Assembly (NCBI GenBank): GCA_019245255.1
Contig: JAFARV010000420.1
Span: forward strand, 1-7,636
Direction: 5' to 3'
Origin: Acidobacteriaceae bacterium
Lineage (GTDB): Bacteria; Acidobacteriota; Terriglobia; Bryobacterales; Bryobacteraceae
DNA: 7,636 bases
Part shown: piece by piece, positions 1 through 6,703 of the stretch
Numbering within the stretch: the stretch's first letter is position 1
Layout of the letters: every line of letters begins with the position of its first letter
Translations under genes and position numbers: made by a program
Notes under the pieces: generated by a model
Seen by the model: only the letters and a program-made list of their open reading frames with translations
Databases searched by the model: none
What the model was told of the DNA's origin: nothing

Positions 1-141
1 GCCGGTTTTACCCATCGCGGTATCCCACAGGTGGTTCGCAACTACGCACAAAACCGCGATTGAGCGCAAAAGATCCAAATTTGTGGAATCAGAGGACGTT
101 GATCGCATTCGAGATGGTCGAGAGTGCAATTCGCACGCCAT
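1..141 (-). CDS. OafA/YrhL-like acyltransferase, N-terminal fragment (runs off left edge)
   Basis: Only the first 47 codons are in the window; the frame is open at base 1. Residues 21-36 (NLDLLRSIAVLCVVAN) followed by H37 match the start of the acyltransferase_3 family (PF01757): a short LD-LR-hAV motif leading into the first membrane helix and ending in the conserved, putatively catalytic His. Such inner-membrane proteins O-acylate surface glycans. I chose ATG 141 because AGGGA (149-153) lies 7 nt upstream; an in-frame ATG at 108 is closer to the usual family start but has no clear ribosome binding site. The gene follows the glycosyltransferase stop by 26 bp on the same strand, so it is probably the operon's fifth gene. 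The other acyltransferase in the window (5433-6656) has the equivalent segment ALDFLRTLAVLLVVVGH. The family call is good; substrate and acyl group cannot be read. Confidence 0.8.
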   Translation of the reverse strand, partial: MACELHSRPSRMRSTSSDSTNLDLLRSIAVLCVVANHLWDTAMGKTG

Positions 142-148
142 AGCTGCG

Positions 149-153
149 TCCCT
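149..153 (-). promoter_or_regulatory. Ribosome binding site for the left-edge acyltransferase
   Basis: AGGGA on the minus strand, 7 nt before ATG 141. It decides the start of the left-edge acyltransferase in favour of 141 over the in-frame ATG at 108. Confidence 0.5.
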
Positions 154-167
154 AGCCCGCGATCTTC

Positions 168-1304
168 CTAAGCGTGGGGGCGGGTATGCGCGTCGATGAC
201 GGACAAATAGGCGCGCCGGTATTCCTCGATCATGTTGTCGATGGAATACAACTCCGTGCACCGGCGCAGGTTTGCGTTTGCGTGACCGGCCAGGAGTTGT
301 GTATCGGCCTGCATAAGGCGGAGGACACGGACGTAAGCGTCGCGGTCGCCGATGGGTACGGTTTGGGAAGCGGCATCCGGTCCAAGAATTCTCTTCGTGT
401 CGCCGGCGGCCGTGCAGACGGCGGGCACGCCGGATGCCATTGCTTCGAGTAACGCGTTGGGTGTTTGCTCCGTGTTTGAAGACATCGCAAACAGATTCAT
501 GATGTTGTAGTAGGGTGCGGTATCGGCAATCGCGCCCGTAAACGTGACTTGACCCACGAGTCCTAAACCGCCGGCTAAGTCGTGCAGGTCCCGCCGGAGC
601 GGTCCATCGCCTACAAACAGAAGGTGTGAATTCTTCATTTGCGCTTGCGCGAAGCTGCGAAGGAGAAGTTGTGGATTCTTCTCTTCGCGCAAGCCGCCGA
701 CATAGCCGATGACAAATCGATCGGGCGCGATCCCGAGCTGTGCCCGCAAGGATGGATTTCGCCTGGGAGCATATTTGTGTGTATCGACGCCCGTCTGGAT
801 GAACCGCACGCGTTTCCGCTGAATGCGATAGCGGGTGAGCGCGATGTGCTCGAGCGTTTTCGAGATCACGATCGTCATTGGGACCGTGTTCAGCAGGGCG
901 CTCCGGACGAGCACGCGCCGGCTTTTGAGGGTAATGCTTTCGTCGGGCCCGAAGCCATGCTCATGATGGACGACAGGGCAAATCCTGCCGAGGGTGGCCG
1001 CAGTAACTGCATCCATTGCGCCCCAGTTATAAGTGAGAACTAAATCAGGCGAGAGCGCCCGGATGCTTCGGTACAGCCGGAAGGGGAAGCGCCAAGTTCC
1101 CTTGCCGCCGGGAGCACTCACGATATCCGCACGCGCGGACGAATGGAGACGCGATGCTGCATCGCGAACACCATTCAGCGGAACAATGACGTGTTCGAAC
1201 GAAGGCCCGAGACCATTGACGACGGAGGCGGCGATCATTTCCGCCCCTCCGATGCCAAAGGTGGGCAGAATATGGACCAGCCGCTTTGATCTATGCTCCC
1301 GCAT
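168..1304 (-). CDS. Glycosyltransferase family 4 (GT-B fold), stp2-like
   Basis: A 378-residue GT4 retaining glycosyltransferase, expected to add a sugar from a nucleotide-sugar donor to a lipid-linked glycan at the cytoplasmic face of the inner membrane. The N-terminal acceptor domain begins RLVHILPTFGIGGAE (8-22), the GGAE loop being typical. HHEHG is at 113-117. The donor domain opens with IGYVGGLREEKNP (199-211), then FVGDGPLRRDL (230-240), and carries the E-x7-E nucleotide-sugar motif at E279 and E287 with EAMASGVP after it. The overall pattern resembles the sugar transferases associated with PEP-CTERM/exosortase loci. The frame is open 53 codons further upstream, but that extension lies inside the previous gene and looks non-native. 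ATG 1304 has GGAG (1312-1315) 7 nt upstream and overlaps the preceding gene by 14 bp, which suggests translational coupling. Donor and acceptor sugars are unknown. Confidence 0.9.
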   Translation of the reverse strand: MREHRSKRLVHILPTFGIGGAEMIAASVVNGLGPSFEHVIVPLNGVRDAASRLHSSARADIVSAPGGKGTWRFPFRLYRSIRALSPDLVLTYNWGAMDAVTAATLGRICPVVHHEHGFGPDESITLKSRRVLVRSALLNTVPMTIVISKTLEHIALTRYRIQRKRVRFIQTGVDTHKYAPRRNPSLRAQLGIAPDRFVIGYVGGLREEKNPQLLLRSFAQAQMKNSHLLFVGDGPLRRDLHDLAGGLGLVGQVTFTGAIADTAPYYNIMNLFAMSSNTEQTPNALLEAMASGVPAVCTAAGDTKRILGPDAASQTVPIGDRDAYVRVLRLMQADTQLLAGHANANLRRCTELYSIDNMIEEYRRAYLSVIDAHTRPHA

Positions 1305-2487
1305 ACGCCTGCTCCATGAGACGGAGGACGTCGTGTGCGACCTGTTTCCAGGTTCGTGAAGCGCCCCAAAGAGAGATCGCACGCCGATCCCAACGGCGCT
1401 CGAGAGCCGTCTCGAGCGCGCGCTCGAGGGCCGGTTCATCGCCTGCTGGGACGATGATTCCATATCGCTCGTCAGGGATCATGCTGGGCACAGCACCGAC
1501 ACGCGTTGCAACCACCGGTGTGCCGCAGGCCAATGCCTCGCGTACGACGTTCGGGCATCCCTCACGCTCACTTGCGAGACACAACAAGGCGGCAGAGTTC
1601 ATTGCCCTTGCGACCTCTGAAGCGGGCAATCGTCCCGCAAAAATCACCCGATCTGTTAATTGAAGCTGCTCGACTAGGACTTGCAGCTCCTTGAGATAAC
1701 CCGGTTCGCCGCTGCTTTCGCCGCCGATAATGATGAGACGAACGTCCTTTCCGCGGCTTACGAGCTGTGGAAGCGTGCGAATAATGCGGTCATGCCCTTT
1801 CAGTCGAATCAAGTTTCCAACCGACAGTATGGTTTGTTGTTTCGGGTTGGTGAGCACACAGGACGCGTCGATGGACATTTCTCTGAATGCAAAGAGATCC
1901 GTATTGACTCCGTTTCCGACGACGGTAATCCGGCCAGGTTCGACGCCAAGGTCCATCGCGAGCTGACCCAATTCAGGAGAGACCGCAACAACGTGTGAGG
2001 CACAGCGTAAAGACCAGGCGATCACGCGGCGCCGCCACGGGTATCGGGCGTGAAGCAGCTCCGAGCCGCGCAGTGTTACAAGGAAACGCTTGCGCAAGAC
2101 TGTCGCAATGACGGCACCGGCGACGCCATCCGGGTATCCGAAATGCACATCCAAGATGTCGAACCCGATACCGCGCCGAGCGATGACATACAGAACGGAT
2201 GCCGCTAACAGCAATGCGTTTATGGGGCTACCGCCGGGAATGTTGAGCCACCTGGGATGAAATACCCCGATACCGGCATCAGAGCGCACAGTCTGAACAC
2301 GCCGCGCGGCACGGGATAGCTTGCTTCCTGTGAAGAAAGAAAGCGGGGCCACGACCGTTAAGGGCGTCCGCTCAGCGATGGAGAGTGCCCGCGAACGTAC
2401 GAACGAGCCAAAAACAGGCTGCTCAGGGTTCGGAAAGGTGGTACTCAGGGTGAGAATGCGAAGGGGCCTGTTCATGGTCACGCGCAT
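1291..2487 (-). CDS. Glycosyltransferase family 4 (GT-B fold)
   Basis: A 398-residue GT4 enzyme. The N-terminal domain begins RPLRILTLSTTFPNP (7-21), followed by the PVFGSFV loop typical of polysaccharide-locus GT4 enzymes. DVHFGYPDG is at 113-121, VTLRGSE at 137-143, VAVSPEL at 167-173 and GNGVNTDLF at 191-199. The donor domain has SVGNLIRLKGHD (222-233) with the phosphate-binding Arg/Lys, and the E-x7-E motif at E309 and E317, then EALACGTPVVAT. It should act in the cytoplasm on a lipid-linked intermediate, in the same pathway as the adjacent GT4. The first ATG (2487) overlaps the ligase gene by 10 bp; a second ATG at 2475 sits 2 nt after the ligase stop and gives a more typical N-terminus (MNRPLR). 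Neither has a well-spaced ribosome binding site, so reinitiation from the upstream gene is likely. The C-terminus carries a 3x tetrapeptide repeat. Sugar specificity is unknown. Confidence 0.9.
   Translation of the reverse strand: MRVTMNRPLRILTLSTTFPNPEQPVFGSFVRSRALSIAERTPLTVVAPLSFFTGSKLSRAARRVQTVRSDAGIGVFHPRWLNIPGGSPINALLLAASVLYVIARRGIGFDILDVHFGYPDGVAGAVIATVLRKRFLVTLRGSELLHARYPWRRRVIAWSLRCASHVVAVSPELGQLAMDLGVEPGRITVVGNGVNTDLFAFREMSIDASCVLTNPKQQTILSVGNLIRLKGHDRIIRTLPQLVSRGKDVRLIIIGGESSGEPGYLKELQVLVEQLQLTDRVIFAGRLPASEVARAMNSAALLCLASEREGCPNVVREALACGTPVVATRVGAVPSMIPDERYGIIVPAGDEPALERALETALERRWDRRAISLWGASRTWKQVAHDVLRLMEQAYAGA
1396..1431 (-). repeat. In-frame 12-bp tandem repeat (3 units) with 18-bp palindrome
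   Basis: Three 12-bp units (1420-1431, 1408-1419, 1396-1407), each containing CTCGAG at exactly 12-bp spacing (1399, 1411, 1423), encode ALER-ALET-ALER near the C-terminus of the glycosyltransferase at 1291-2487. Bases 1411-1428 form a perfect 18-bp palindrome, CTCGAGCGCGCGCTCGAG. The reading frame is kept, so this is probably a coding microduplication in a surface helix, not a regulatory site. Confidence 0.7.
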
Positions 2488-3788
2488 GCCTCGACCGCAT
2501 CTGTCAATTCCTGTTGGTCCGCATCTTCAAACGCGTCCTGAATCGGATCCTCCGCAGCACGGTGATGATCGACGGCAATTTTGCAGCCCGCAATGATCGC
2601 CATCAGGTGGTAAGGGAGATCGAAGTAGGAAAGATTGTTGAACGCACCACCGACGGCGTAGCCAACGAGTGCTACTTGAGCGATGCCTGCCAGTTGCTCA
2701 GCCCATTCACAGCCTTCGATTCGGCGCGCAGCCTTCCGTACACGATCGCCCGTCCACCACGCACTCACCCACAAACTAAAGAACAGGAACAGACCAACAT
2801 AGCCGTGCTCGCCGAGTATCTTGAAGTAAATGCTGTGAGCGGCGTGGAAGTTGTCCGGGTCCGGAGCATATTTTTCGAACAGCTCAGGAGTAAATGCCTC
2901 AAATCCACCCCCGGTGATGGGCCGCTCGTGTGTCAGATTGACAGCGAAATGCCAGGCATTGATGCGTCCCATTGCAGAGGCATCCTGCTGATACGAACCG
3001 ATCGTGTTCATGCGTGCAAACCAGTCTGGCGGAGCGATGAAATAAACCAAAGCGAGAAGGCCGGTTGCGAGCAGGCCGGTGCGCACGCGGTGCTTGCTTT
3101 TCCAACACAACATGACTGCAATCGCTATCAGAGCTAACATTCCCGCGCGCGAGTATGTTCCCATCACGGCGATACCAAGACATCCAATCAGGCCAATTAG
3201 AGTGAGTCGCAAAAGTTTGTTGCGGGTTAAGCCCAACGCATAAACGACGAGTGGGATTACGGTGACCAGGGCAAGCGCAAGGTCATTGTTGTCGGCGATG
3301 AAGGTGCCGTCTGGCCCTTGTACTCGGGATCCGCCTCCCGTTAAAGCTCCGACTGTCCCGCGGACGCCGTAATAACCCAAAGAAGCGACCACGACCCAGA
3401 CGAAGCTGTGCAAGCGCTCCTTGGTCTGCATCAGCGTAAGGATGACAAGCACCATGAAGAGGATTTTCATGACTTCGCGCCATTGGACCCAGGCAGCTTC
3501 GGGATTCAGGGCGGTAAAGGACGTGACGGTCATCCAGACGGCAAACAGAAGGAGCAAGACGCTGTTGCGTGTGAGCGGCGGCCATTTCCGCTCGCGGGAG
3601 AAGAGCAAGGAGACGAGGAGGACAAGGACAACGGCGAGTGTGAACGGAAAGTTATAGGCCCGCCAGTAGCAAAGCCGGTGCGGACTCATATAAGCAAACC
3701 AGGCATACAAGAGCACGCCAATCCAGGGACGGCGGAGCGTATATAACAGGCCGATGCCCGTAACTGCGAATACGATGTAGTCTCGCAT
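2478..3788 (-). CDS. Putative O-glycosylation ligase / Wzy-like polymerase, exosortase A-associated
   Basis: A 436-residue polytopic inner-membrane protein of the O-antigen ligase/Wzy_C superfamily. It begins MRDYIVFAV, followed by LRRPWIGVLLYAW (18-30) and MSPHRL (34-39), the N-terminal pattern I associate with the exosortase-A O-glycosylation ligase family (TIGR03097 type). Further family-like segments are GPDGTFIADNNDLALA (158-173), TYSRAGM (211-217), GRINAW (274-279), GGGFEAF (293-299) and HAAHSIYFKILGEHGYVGL (315-333). The last three lie in the large periplasmic loop, where WaaL-type enzymes have their catalytic Arg and His. Such proteins transfer or polymerise undecaprenyl-linked glycans in the periplasm; in exosortase systems the acceptor may be a sorted protein. 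The tail after about residue 405 is acidic and cytoplasm-like. An upstream in-frame start at 3905 would lie inside the flippase gene, so I prefer ATG 3788, 19 bp after the flippase stop; its only purine-rich site (GGGG) is 12 nt away. Ligase versus polymerase cannot be settled from sequence. Confidence 0.88.
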   Translation of the reverse strand: MRDYIVFAVTGIGLLYTLRRPWIGVLLYAWFAYMSPHRLCYWRAYNFPFTLAVVLVLLVSLLFSRERKWPPLTRNSVLLLLFAVWMTVTSFTALNPEAAWVQWREVMKILFMVLVILTLMQTKERLHSFVWVVVASLGYYGVRGTVGALTGGGSRVQGPDGTFIADNNDLALALVTVIPLVVYALGLTRNKLLRLTLIGLIGCLGIAVMGTYSRAGMLALIAIAVMLCWKSKHRVRTGLLATGLLALVYFIAPPDWFARMNTIGSYQQDASAMGRINAWHFAVNLTHERPITGGGFEAFTPELFEKYAPDPDNFHAAHSIYFKILGEHGYVGLFLFFSLWVSAWWTGDRVRKAARRIEGCEWAEQLAGIAQVALVGYAVGGAFNNLSYFDLPYHLMAIIAGCKIAVDHHRAAEDPIQDAFEDADQQELTDAVEACA

Positions 3789-3807
3789 TTTGGGATTTTT
3801 CCCCGAA

Positions 3808-5283
3808 TTATCGCCCGCGGATCGCCTCAGCGATGCGCATTCGCCCGGTATACACGTATGTGAATACGAATTCACGGTCGGAGCGGGAGACTCCTCCGGA
3901 GACAAAAAGGCCGATAATGAAAAGCGCCAGCAATGTTGCTGCGAGGAGAAGTTGTCCTGCGACCGGAGTTTGAGTTACCCATTGGCTCACAAGAATGAAA
4001 CCCGCAGTGACACCGAACAGCGACAGGTACGGAACAGGAGCGACTGGAATGGGATTTTCGCGGTGTGCGAACCAGAAACATGCAACCAGGTAAATAGCCC
4101 AAGTCAGAAGCGTGGCCCAAGCGGCTCCGGCAATGCCGTGTGAGGGGATAAGCAGCGCGTTCAAGACAAGATTGAAGGCGGCGCAGGTGGCGCAGATGGC
4201 GCTGAAGAGTTTAGATCGCCGGGTGATGAAAAGAATCCCGCGGAAGAAATCTCCTATGCTGCGCAGACCGTAGCTGAGTGCGACGACAGGAACAATGGCG
4301 ATCGCTCCCCAATAGGCCGGTGTCACGGCGATACTTAGCAGGGGCCGCGCGAACACGCTAAGTGCGAGAACAACGAACGCTGATACCGCGCTGAAATAGA
4401 ACAACGTGCGCGAGAACTGGCCGCGCCAACCGCCATTCTTGAGCTCGGCATAGAAGTTTGCGTTCCAAACCGCCCCAAACGGGCCGGCAACCAGGACGCT
4501 CACGAGCATTCCGATCTTGTACGCCAGGGCATATATACCCAGATCGGCCAGAGAGCAGTATTTGTTTACAAAAAACCGGTCGGAGAAGTGAATCGAGAAG
4601 GTCGCGAGACTCGATAGGATCAGAGGACCGCCGAAGATGGCCAGGTCCCGAGCGATTGGCCAGCGGAATCGCCAGGACGTCTCGCGAATGGTGACAACCA
4701 ACAGAATGGCAGCCGAGAGCACGAACACAATGCATTTGCTGAATAGAAAACCCCAGATGCCCATTCCGCGTCCGGCGATGAAGTAGATGTTGAGAGCGAC
4801 GAGGCCCAACGTTTGAGCCAATGAGCAGCAAACCCAAACGAGATGCCGCTTTCGGACCTGCTGATACAGCATGAGCAGTTCGGTAACGCCGCCGAATGCC
4901 ATGGTGAAAAATGCCAGCTGGACCAGCCGCGTACGGTCGGAGTGCAACAGCAGCAGGCTGACCTCTTTTGCGCAGAACATGCCGGCGGCGCTGACGATGG
5001 TGCCCAGGCCGAATACGAGCCACATCATTGTGGAAACGACGCTGCCGCGATCCGATTCACTCGTCTGGTCGTGGTACACACGGATCATCGCGTCGCCGCT
5101 CGCCGAGATGCCGAATACGAGCGCAGTGATCATGATGGCGAGGTCGAGGATTTCCAATAGGCCGTAATCGGACGGCGTCAAGAAACGCGTATAGAACGGC
5201 AATAAAAGAAAGCTAATAGAGCGGCGGATGAGATCTCCAATTACATAGACGGAAGATCCCTTCACGATCGATTTAAGTGTCAT
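3808..5283 (-). CDS. Wzx-type polysaccharide flippase (MOP superfamily)
   Basis: A 491-residue protein with about 12-14 hydrophobic segments, the usual size and topology for a Wzx/Polysacc_synt lipid-linked oligosaccharide flippase. The N-terminus is diagnostic: KGSSVYVIGDLIRRSISFLL (8-27), then LPFYTRFLTPSDYGLLEIL (28-46), the amphipathic first helix and YTR-L-P-DYG-L motif of the family. The second half repeats the architecture: the GGPLILSSLATF helix at 218-229, SDRFFVNKYCSLADLGIYAL at 234-253, then YKIGMLVS and a polar GAVWNANFYAELKN stretch. It should move the undecaprenyl-linked repeat made by the downstream glycosyltransferases to the periplasm for the ligase. It is the first gene of the minus-strand operon and starts at ATG 5283, with no Shine-Dalgarno in the 17 nt before it, so a short leader or a different start is possible. 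The substrate is not readable. Confidence 0.92.
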   Translation of the reverse strand: MTLKSIVKGSSVYVIGDLIRRSISFLLLPFYTRFLTPSDYGLLEILDLAIMITALVFGISASGDAMIRVYHDQTSESDRGSVVSTMMWLVFGLGTIVSAAGMFCAKEVSLLLLHSDRTRLVQLAFFTMAFGGVTELLMLYQQVRKRHLVWVCCSLAQTLGLVALNIYFIAGRGMGIWGFLFSKCIVFVLSAAILLVVTIRETSWRFRWPIARDLAIFGGPLILSSLATFSIHFSDRFFVNKYCSLADLGIYALAYKIGMLVSVLVAGPFGAVWNANFYAELKNGGWRGQFSRTLFYFSAVSAFVVLALSVFARPLLSIAVTPAYWGAIAIVPVVALSYGLRSIGDFFRGILFITRRSKLFSAICATCAAFNLVLNALLIPSHGIAGAAWATLLTWAIYLVACFWFAHRENPIPVAPVPYLSLFGVTAGFILVSQWVTQTPVAGQLLLAATLLALFIIGLFVSGGVSRSDREFVFTYVYTGRMRIAEAIRGR

Positions 5284-5432
5284 TCAATAGCGAGAAAGTC
5301 AATTAGGTCCTAGCAAGTACCGGACCTTTTCCGCTATGGCGCACTACGACCGCTGTATGGGAGACGATTTCGTTCTGTGGCGCACGCGTTGGTGGCACGC
5401 GAGGTGCTCTTGCGTTATTGCGCTCTCGTTCC
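5284..5432. promoter_or_regulatory. Divergent intergenic region with likely promoters for both operons
   Basis: A 149-bp gap between the flippase (minus) and acyltransferase (plus) starts, the only place where promoters for the two divergent transcripts can sit outside coding sequence. The flippase-proximal half is A+T-richer than its surroundings. TTGACT occurs on the minus strand (5298-5303) but is too close to the flippase ATG to be a convincing -35 for that start. I cannot assign a -10/-35 pair with confidence. A 6-bp inverted repeat lies at 5305-5327. Confidence 0.4.
5305..5327. repeat. Inverted repeat AGGTCC-N11-GGACCT in the divergent promoter region
   Basis: Perfect 6-bp arms at 5305-5310 and 5322-5327 separated by 11 nt, followed on the plus strand by TTT. 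The dyad could be a dimeric regulator's operator between the two divergent transcripts. A stem this short with an 11-nt loop makes a poor terminator. Arms this short may also arise by chance. Confidence 0.3.
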
Positions 5433-6656
5433 ATGCCAGTGCTTCGACTTATCCGATCCGCTCTGATCGAGCTTCGTCATGCTCCAACCGGGCAAGCTCC
5501 AGCCCTAGACTTTCTTAGAACCTTAGCTGTATTGCTGGTGGTGGTAGGGCATGTGGATGCGGCGTTCGCGCGAGTTCTGCGACCTACCGTGTTATCGCAG
5601 CTGCCATTTGTCAGAAACGGGTGGGTAGGAGTGGACCTGTTTTTCGTACTCTCGGGATATCTGATTGGCAGGCAGATATGGAATGAACTGCAGAAGACCG
5701 GGACGATTCACGTCGGCGCGTTCCTGTTACGACGAGGACTTCGCATCTGGCCCCTATACTTCTTTGTATTCACGGTTTGCATTCTTCTCGGCGCGGGCAC
5801 AGCGACACATTGGTGGTCGGACGTCGTTTTTCTAACGAACTATTTCCGTCATAACGGCGTCGTCAGGGGGAGTTGGTCACTCTGCACGGAAGAGCATTTT
5901 TACATTCTTGCTCCGGCGCTGGTCCTGCTGGGGTGCCGGTTGCGATGGAAGCCATCGGCCTACAGATATGTCTTAGCGGCTGTACTCTTAGCCGAACCGA
6001 TGCTGCGCAGCATGGAATGGTTGTACATGACGAAGCGGTTCTTCGCTCATGATCAGCATGCGTGGGAACCGATCTACTACAACTTTCATACGCATTGCGA
6101 CGGCCTTGCGCTGGGGCTACTCTTGGCGCATTTTGCAGTATTTGGATTGCCCCGGTGGGCCGAGTTTCTAAACAGCAAATGGGCGCCGGTCTGCGCATTG
6201 GTAATCTTCGGCGCGCTATGGGCGGTTCAACGGGAGGTCTTTGCCTTCACCGGTCTGACGGTAGTTTTCGGTTCCATGCTCTGGTTCGCGGTGACACACC
6301 CGCTGGATCTAAAGTTTACGAAATTTCCGCCCTTCTACTGGGCATCGAGGTTATCGTTCGGCATCTATCTCAACCATGATTACCTGGTAGATCCGCTGCT
6401 GCGGCGTCTCTACAGCGACGCTGGGATTACCCGCGAGCTGCTTGCGATAGCGATTGTCATCTGTGCATCCGCCGCGCTGGCGGTCGTCACATTCGTTCTG
6501 ATCGAACATCCGTTTCTGGAACTGCGAAAGAGACTACTTCGGACGAAACGGTTTGTGTCCAGCTCAGGGCGCACATTGGCGAATTCTCAAAAGCTTAGCC
6601 GTATGCTGCCCATGACGATTATGAGCGCCGTTCCGGCAGAGGCGTCGAGGGACTAA
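5433..6656 (+). CDS. OafA/YrhL-like membrane O-acyltransferase (acyltransferase_3)
   Basis: A 407-residue polytopic protein of PF01757, expected to carry an acyl group across or within the inner membrane and O-acylate a surface glycan. Motifs in order: ALDFLRTLAVLLVVVGH (24-40) with the conserved His at 40; GWVGVDLFFVLSGYLIG (63-79); the basic FLLRRGLRIWPLYF (97-110); SWSLCTEEHFY (147-157), the family's WSL-x-E-E-x-FY motif; and a terminal helix ending VLIEHPFLELRKR. About 35 residues follow that usual family end and show no recognisable pattern. The start is uncertain: ATG 5433 has no close ribosome binding site, while an in-frame TTG at 5418 lies 11 nt after GAGGTG (5401-5406). It diverges from the polysaccharide operon and probably modifies its product. 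Its stop codon shares two bases with the stop of the antisense toxin stub. Confidence 0.9.
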   Translation: MPVLRLIRSALIELRHAPTGQAPALDFLRTLAVLLVVVGHVDAAFARVLRPTVLSQLPFVRNGWVGVDLFFVLSGYLIGRQIWNELQKTGTIHVGAFLLRRGLRIWPLYFFVFTVCILLGAGTATHWWSDVVFLTNYFRHNGVVRGSWSLCTEEHFYILAPALVLLGCRLRWKPSAYRYVLAAVLLAEPMLRSMEWLYMTKRFFAHDQHAWEPIYYNFHTHCDGLALGLLLAHFAVFGLPRWAEFLNSKWAPVCALVIFGALWAVQREVFAFTGLTVVFGSMLWFAVTHPLDLKFTKFPPFYWASRLSFGIYLNHDYLVDPLLRRLYSDAGITRELLAIAIVICASAALAVVTFVLIEHPFLELRKRLLRTKRFVSSSGRTLANSQKLSRMLPMTIMSAVPAEASRD

Positions 6657-6703
6657 GATTTGAAGAGCTTCTCCGGCAGACACTCGTCGAGCAGGATCTT
6701 CAT
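6653..6703 (-). pseudogene. Truncated DUF5615 (PIN-like) toxin remnant, 16 codons
   Basis: Directly after the DUF433 gene, ATG 6703 overlaps its TGA as ATGA and opens a 16-residue frame, MKILLDECLPEKLFKS, ending at TAG 6653-6655. MKILLDECLP is the near-invariant N-terminus of DUF5615 PIN-like proteins, with the first acidic residues of the nuclease site (D6, E7). These are the usual partners of DUF433 antitoxins and are normally about 100-120 residues. The three minus-strand frames beyond the stop show no continuation that I recognise, so the gene appears cut at its junction with the acyltransferase, not merely stopped by a point mutation. It is very unlikely to be an active nuclease. The N-terminal match and coupling to DUF433 make the identification fairly firm despite the length. 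Confidence 0.65.

Noticed and set aside
1411..1428. 18-bp perfect palindrome as a regulator operator
   Set aside because: It is explained by the in-frame ALER/ALET repeat and lies deep inside a coding region.
1305..1463. N-terminal extension of the GT4 gene at 168-1304 up to 1463
   Set aside because: The extra 53 residues overlap conserved coding sequence of the previous gene, and the GT4 fold begins right after ATG 1304, which has its own GGAG.
2514..3137. A 207-codon plus-strand open frame
   Set aside because: It lies wholly antisense to the ligase, has no recognisable motif, and the opposite frame has clear family segments across the same bases.
4358..5023. A 221-codon minus-strand open frame
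   Set aside because: It is an alternate frame inside the flippase gene; its Arg/His-rich, low-complexity composition is typical of a G+C-rich shadow frame.
5305..5330. Rho-independent terminator
   Set aside because: The stem is only 6 bp with an 11-nt loop and a short T run, and it sits between two divergent starts where no transcript should end.
5336..5518. A 60-codon plus-strand frame beginning in the divergent region
   Set aside because: It has no ribosome binding site or motif and runs out of frame into the acyltransferase start, whose family motifs are clear.
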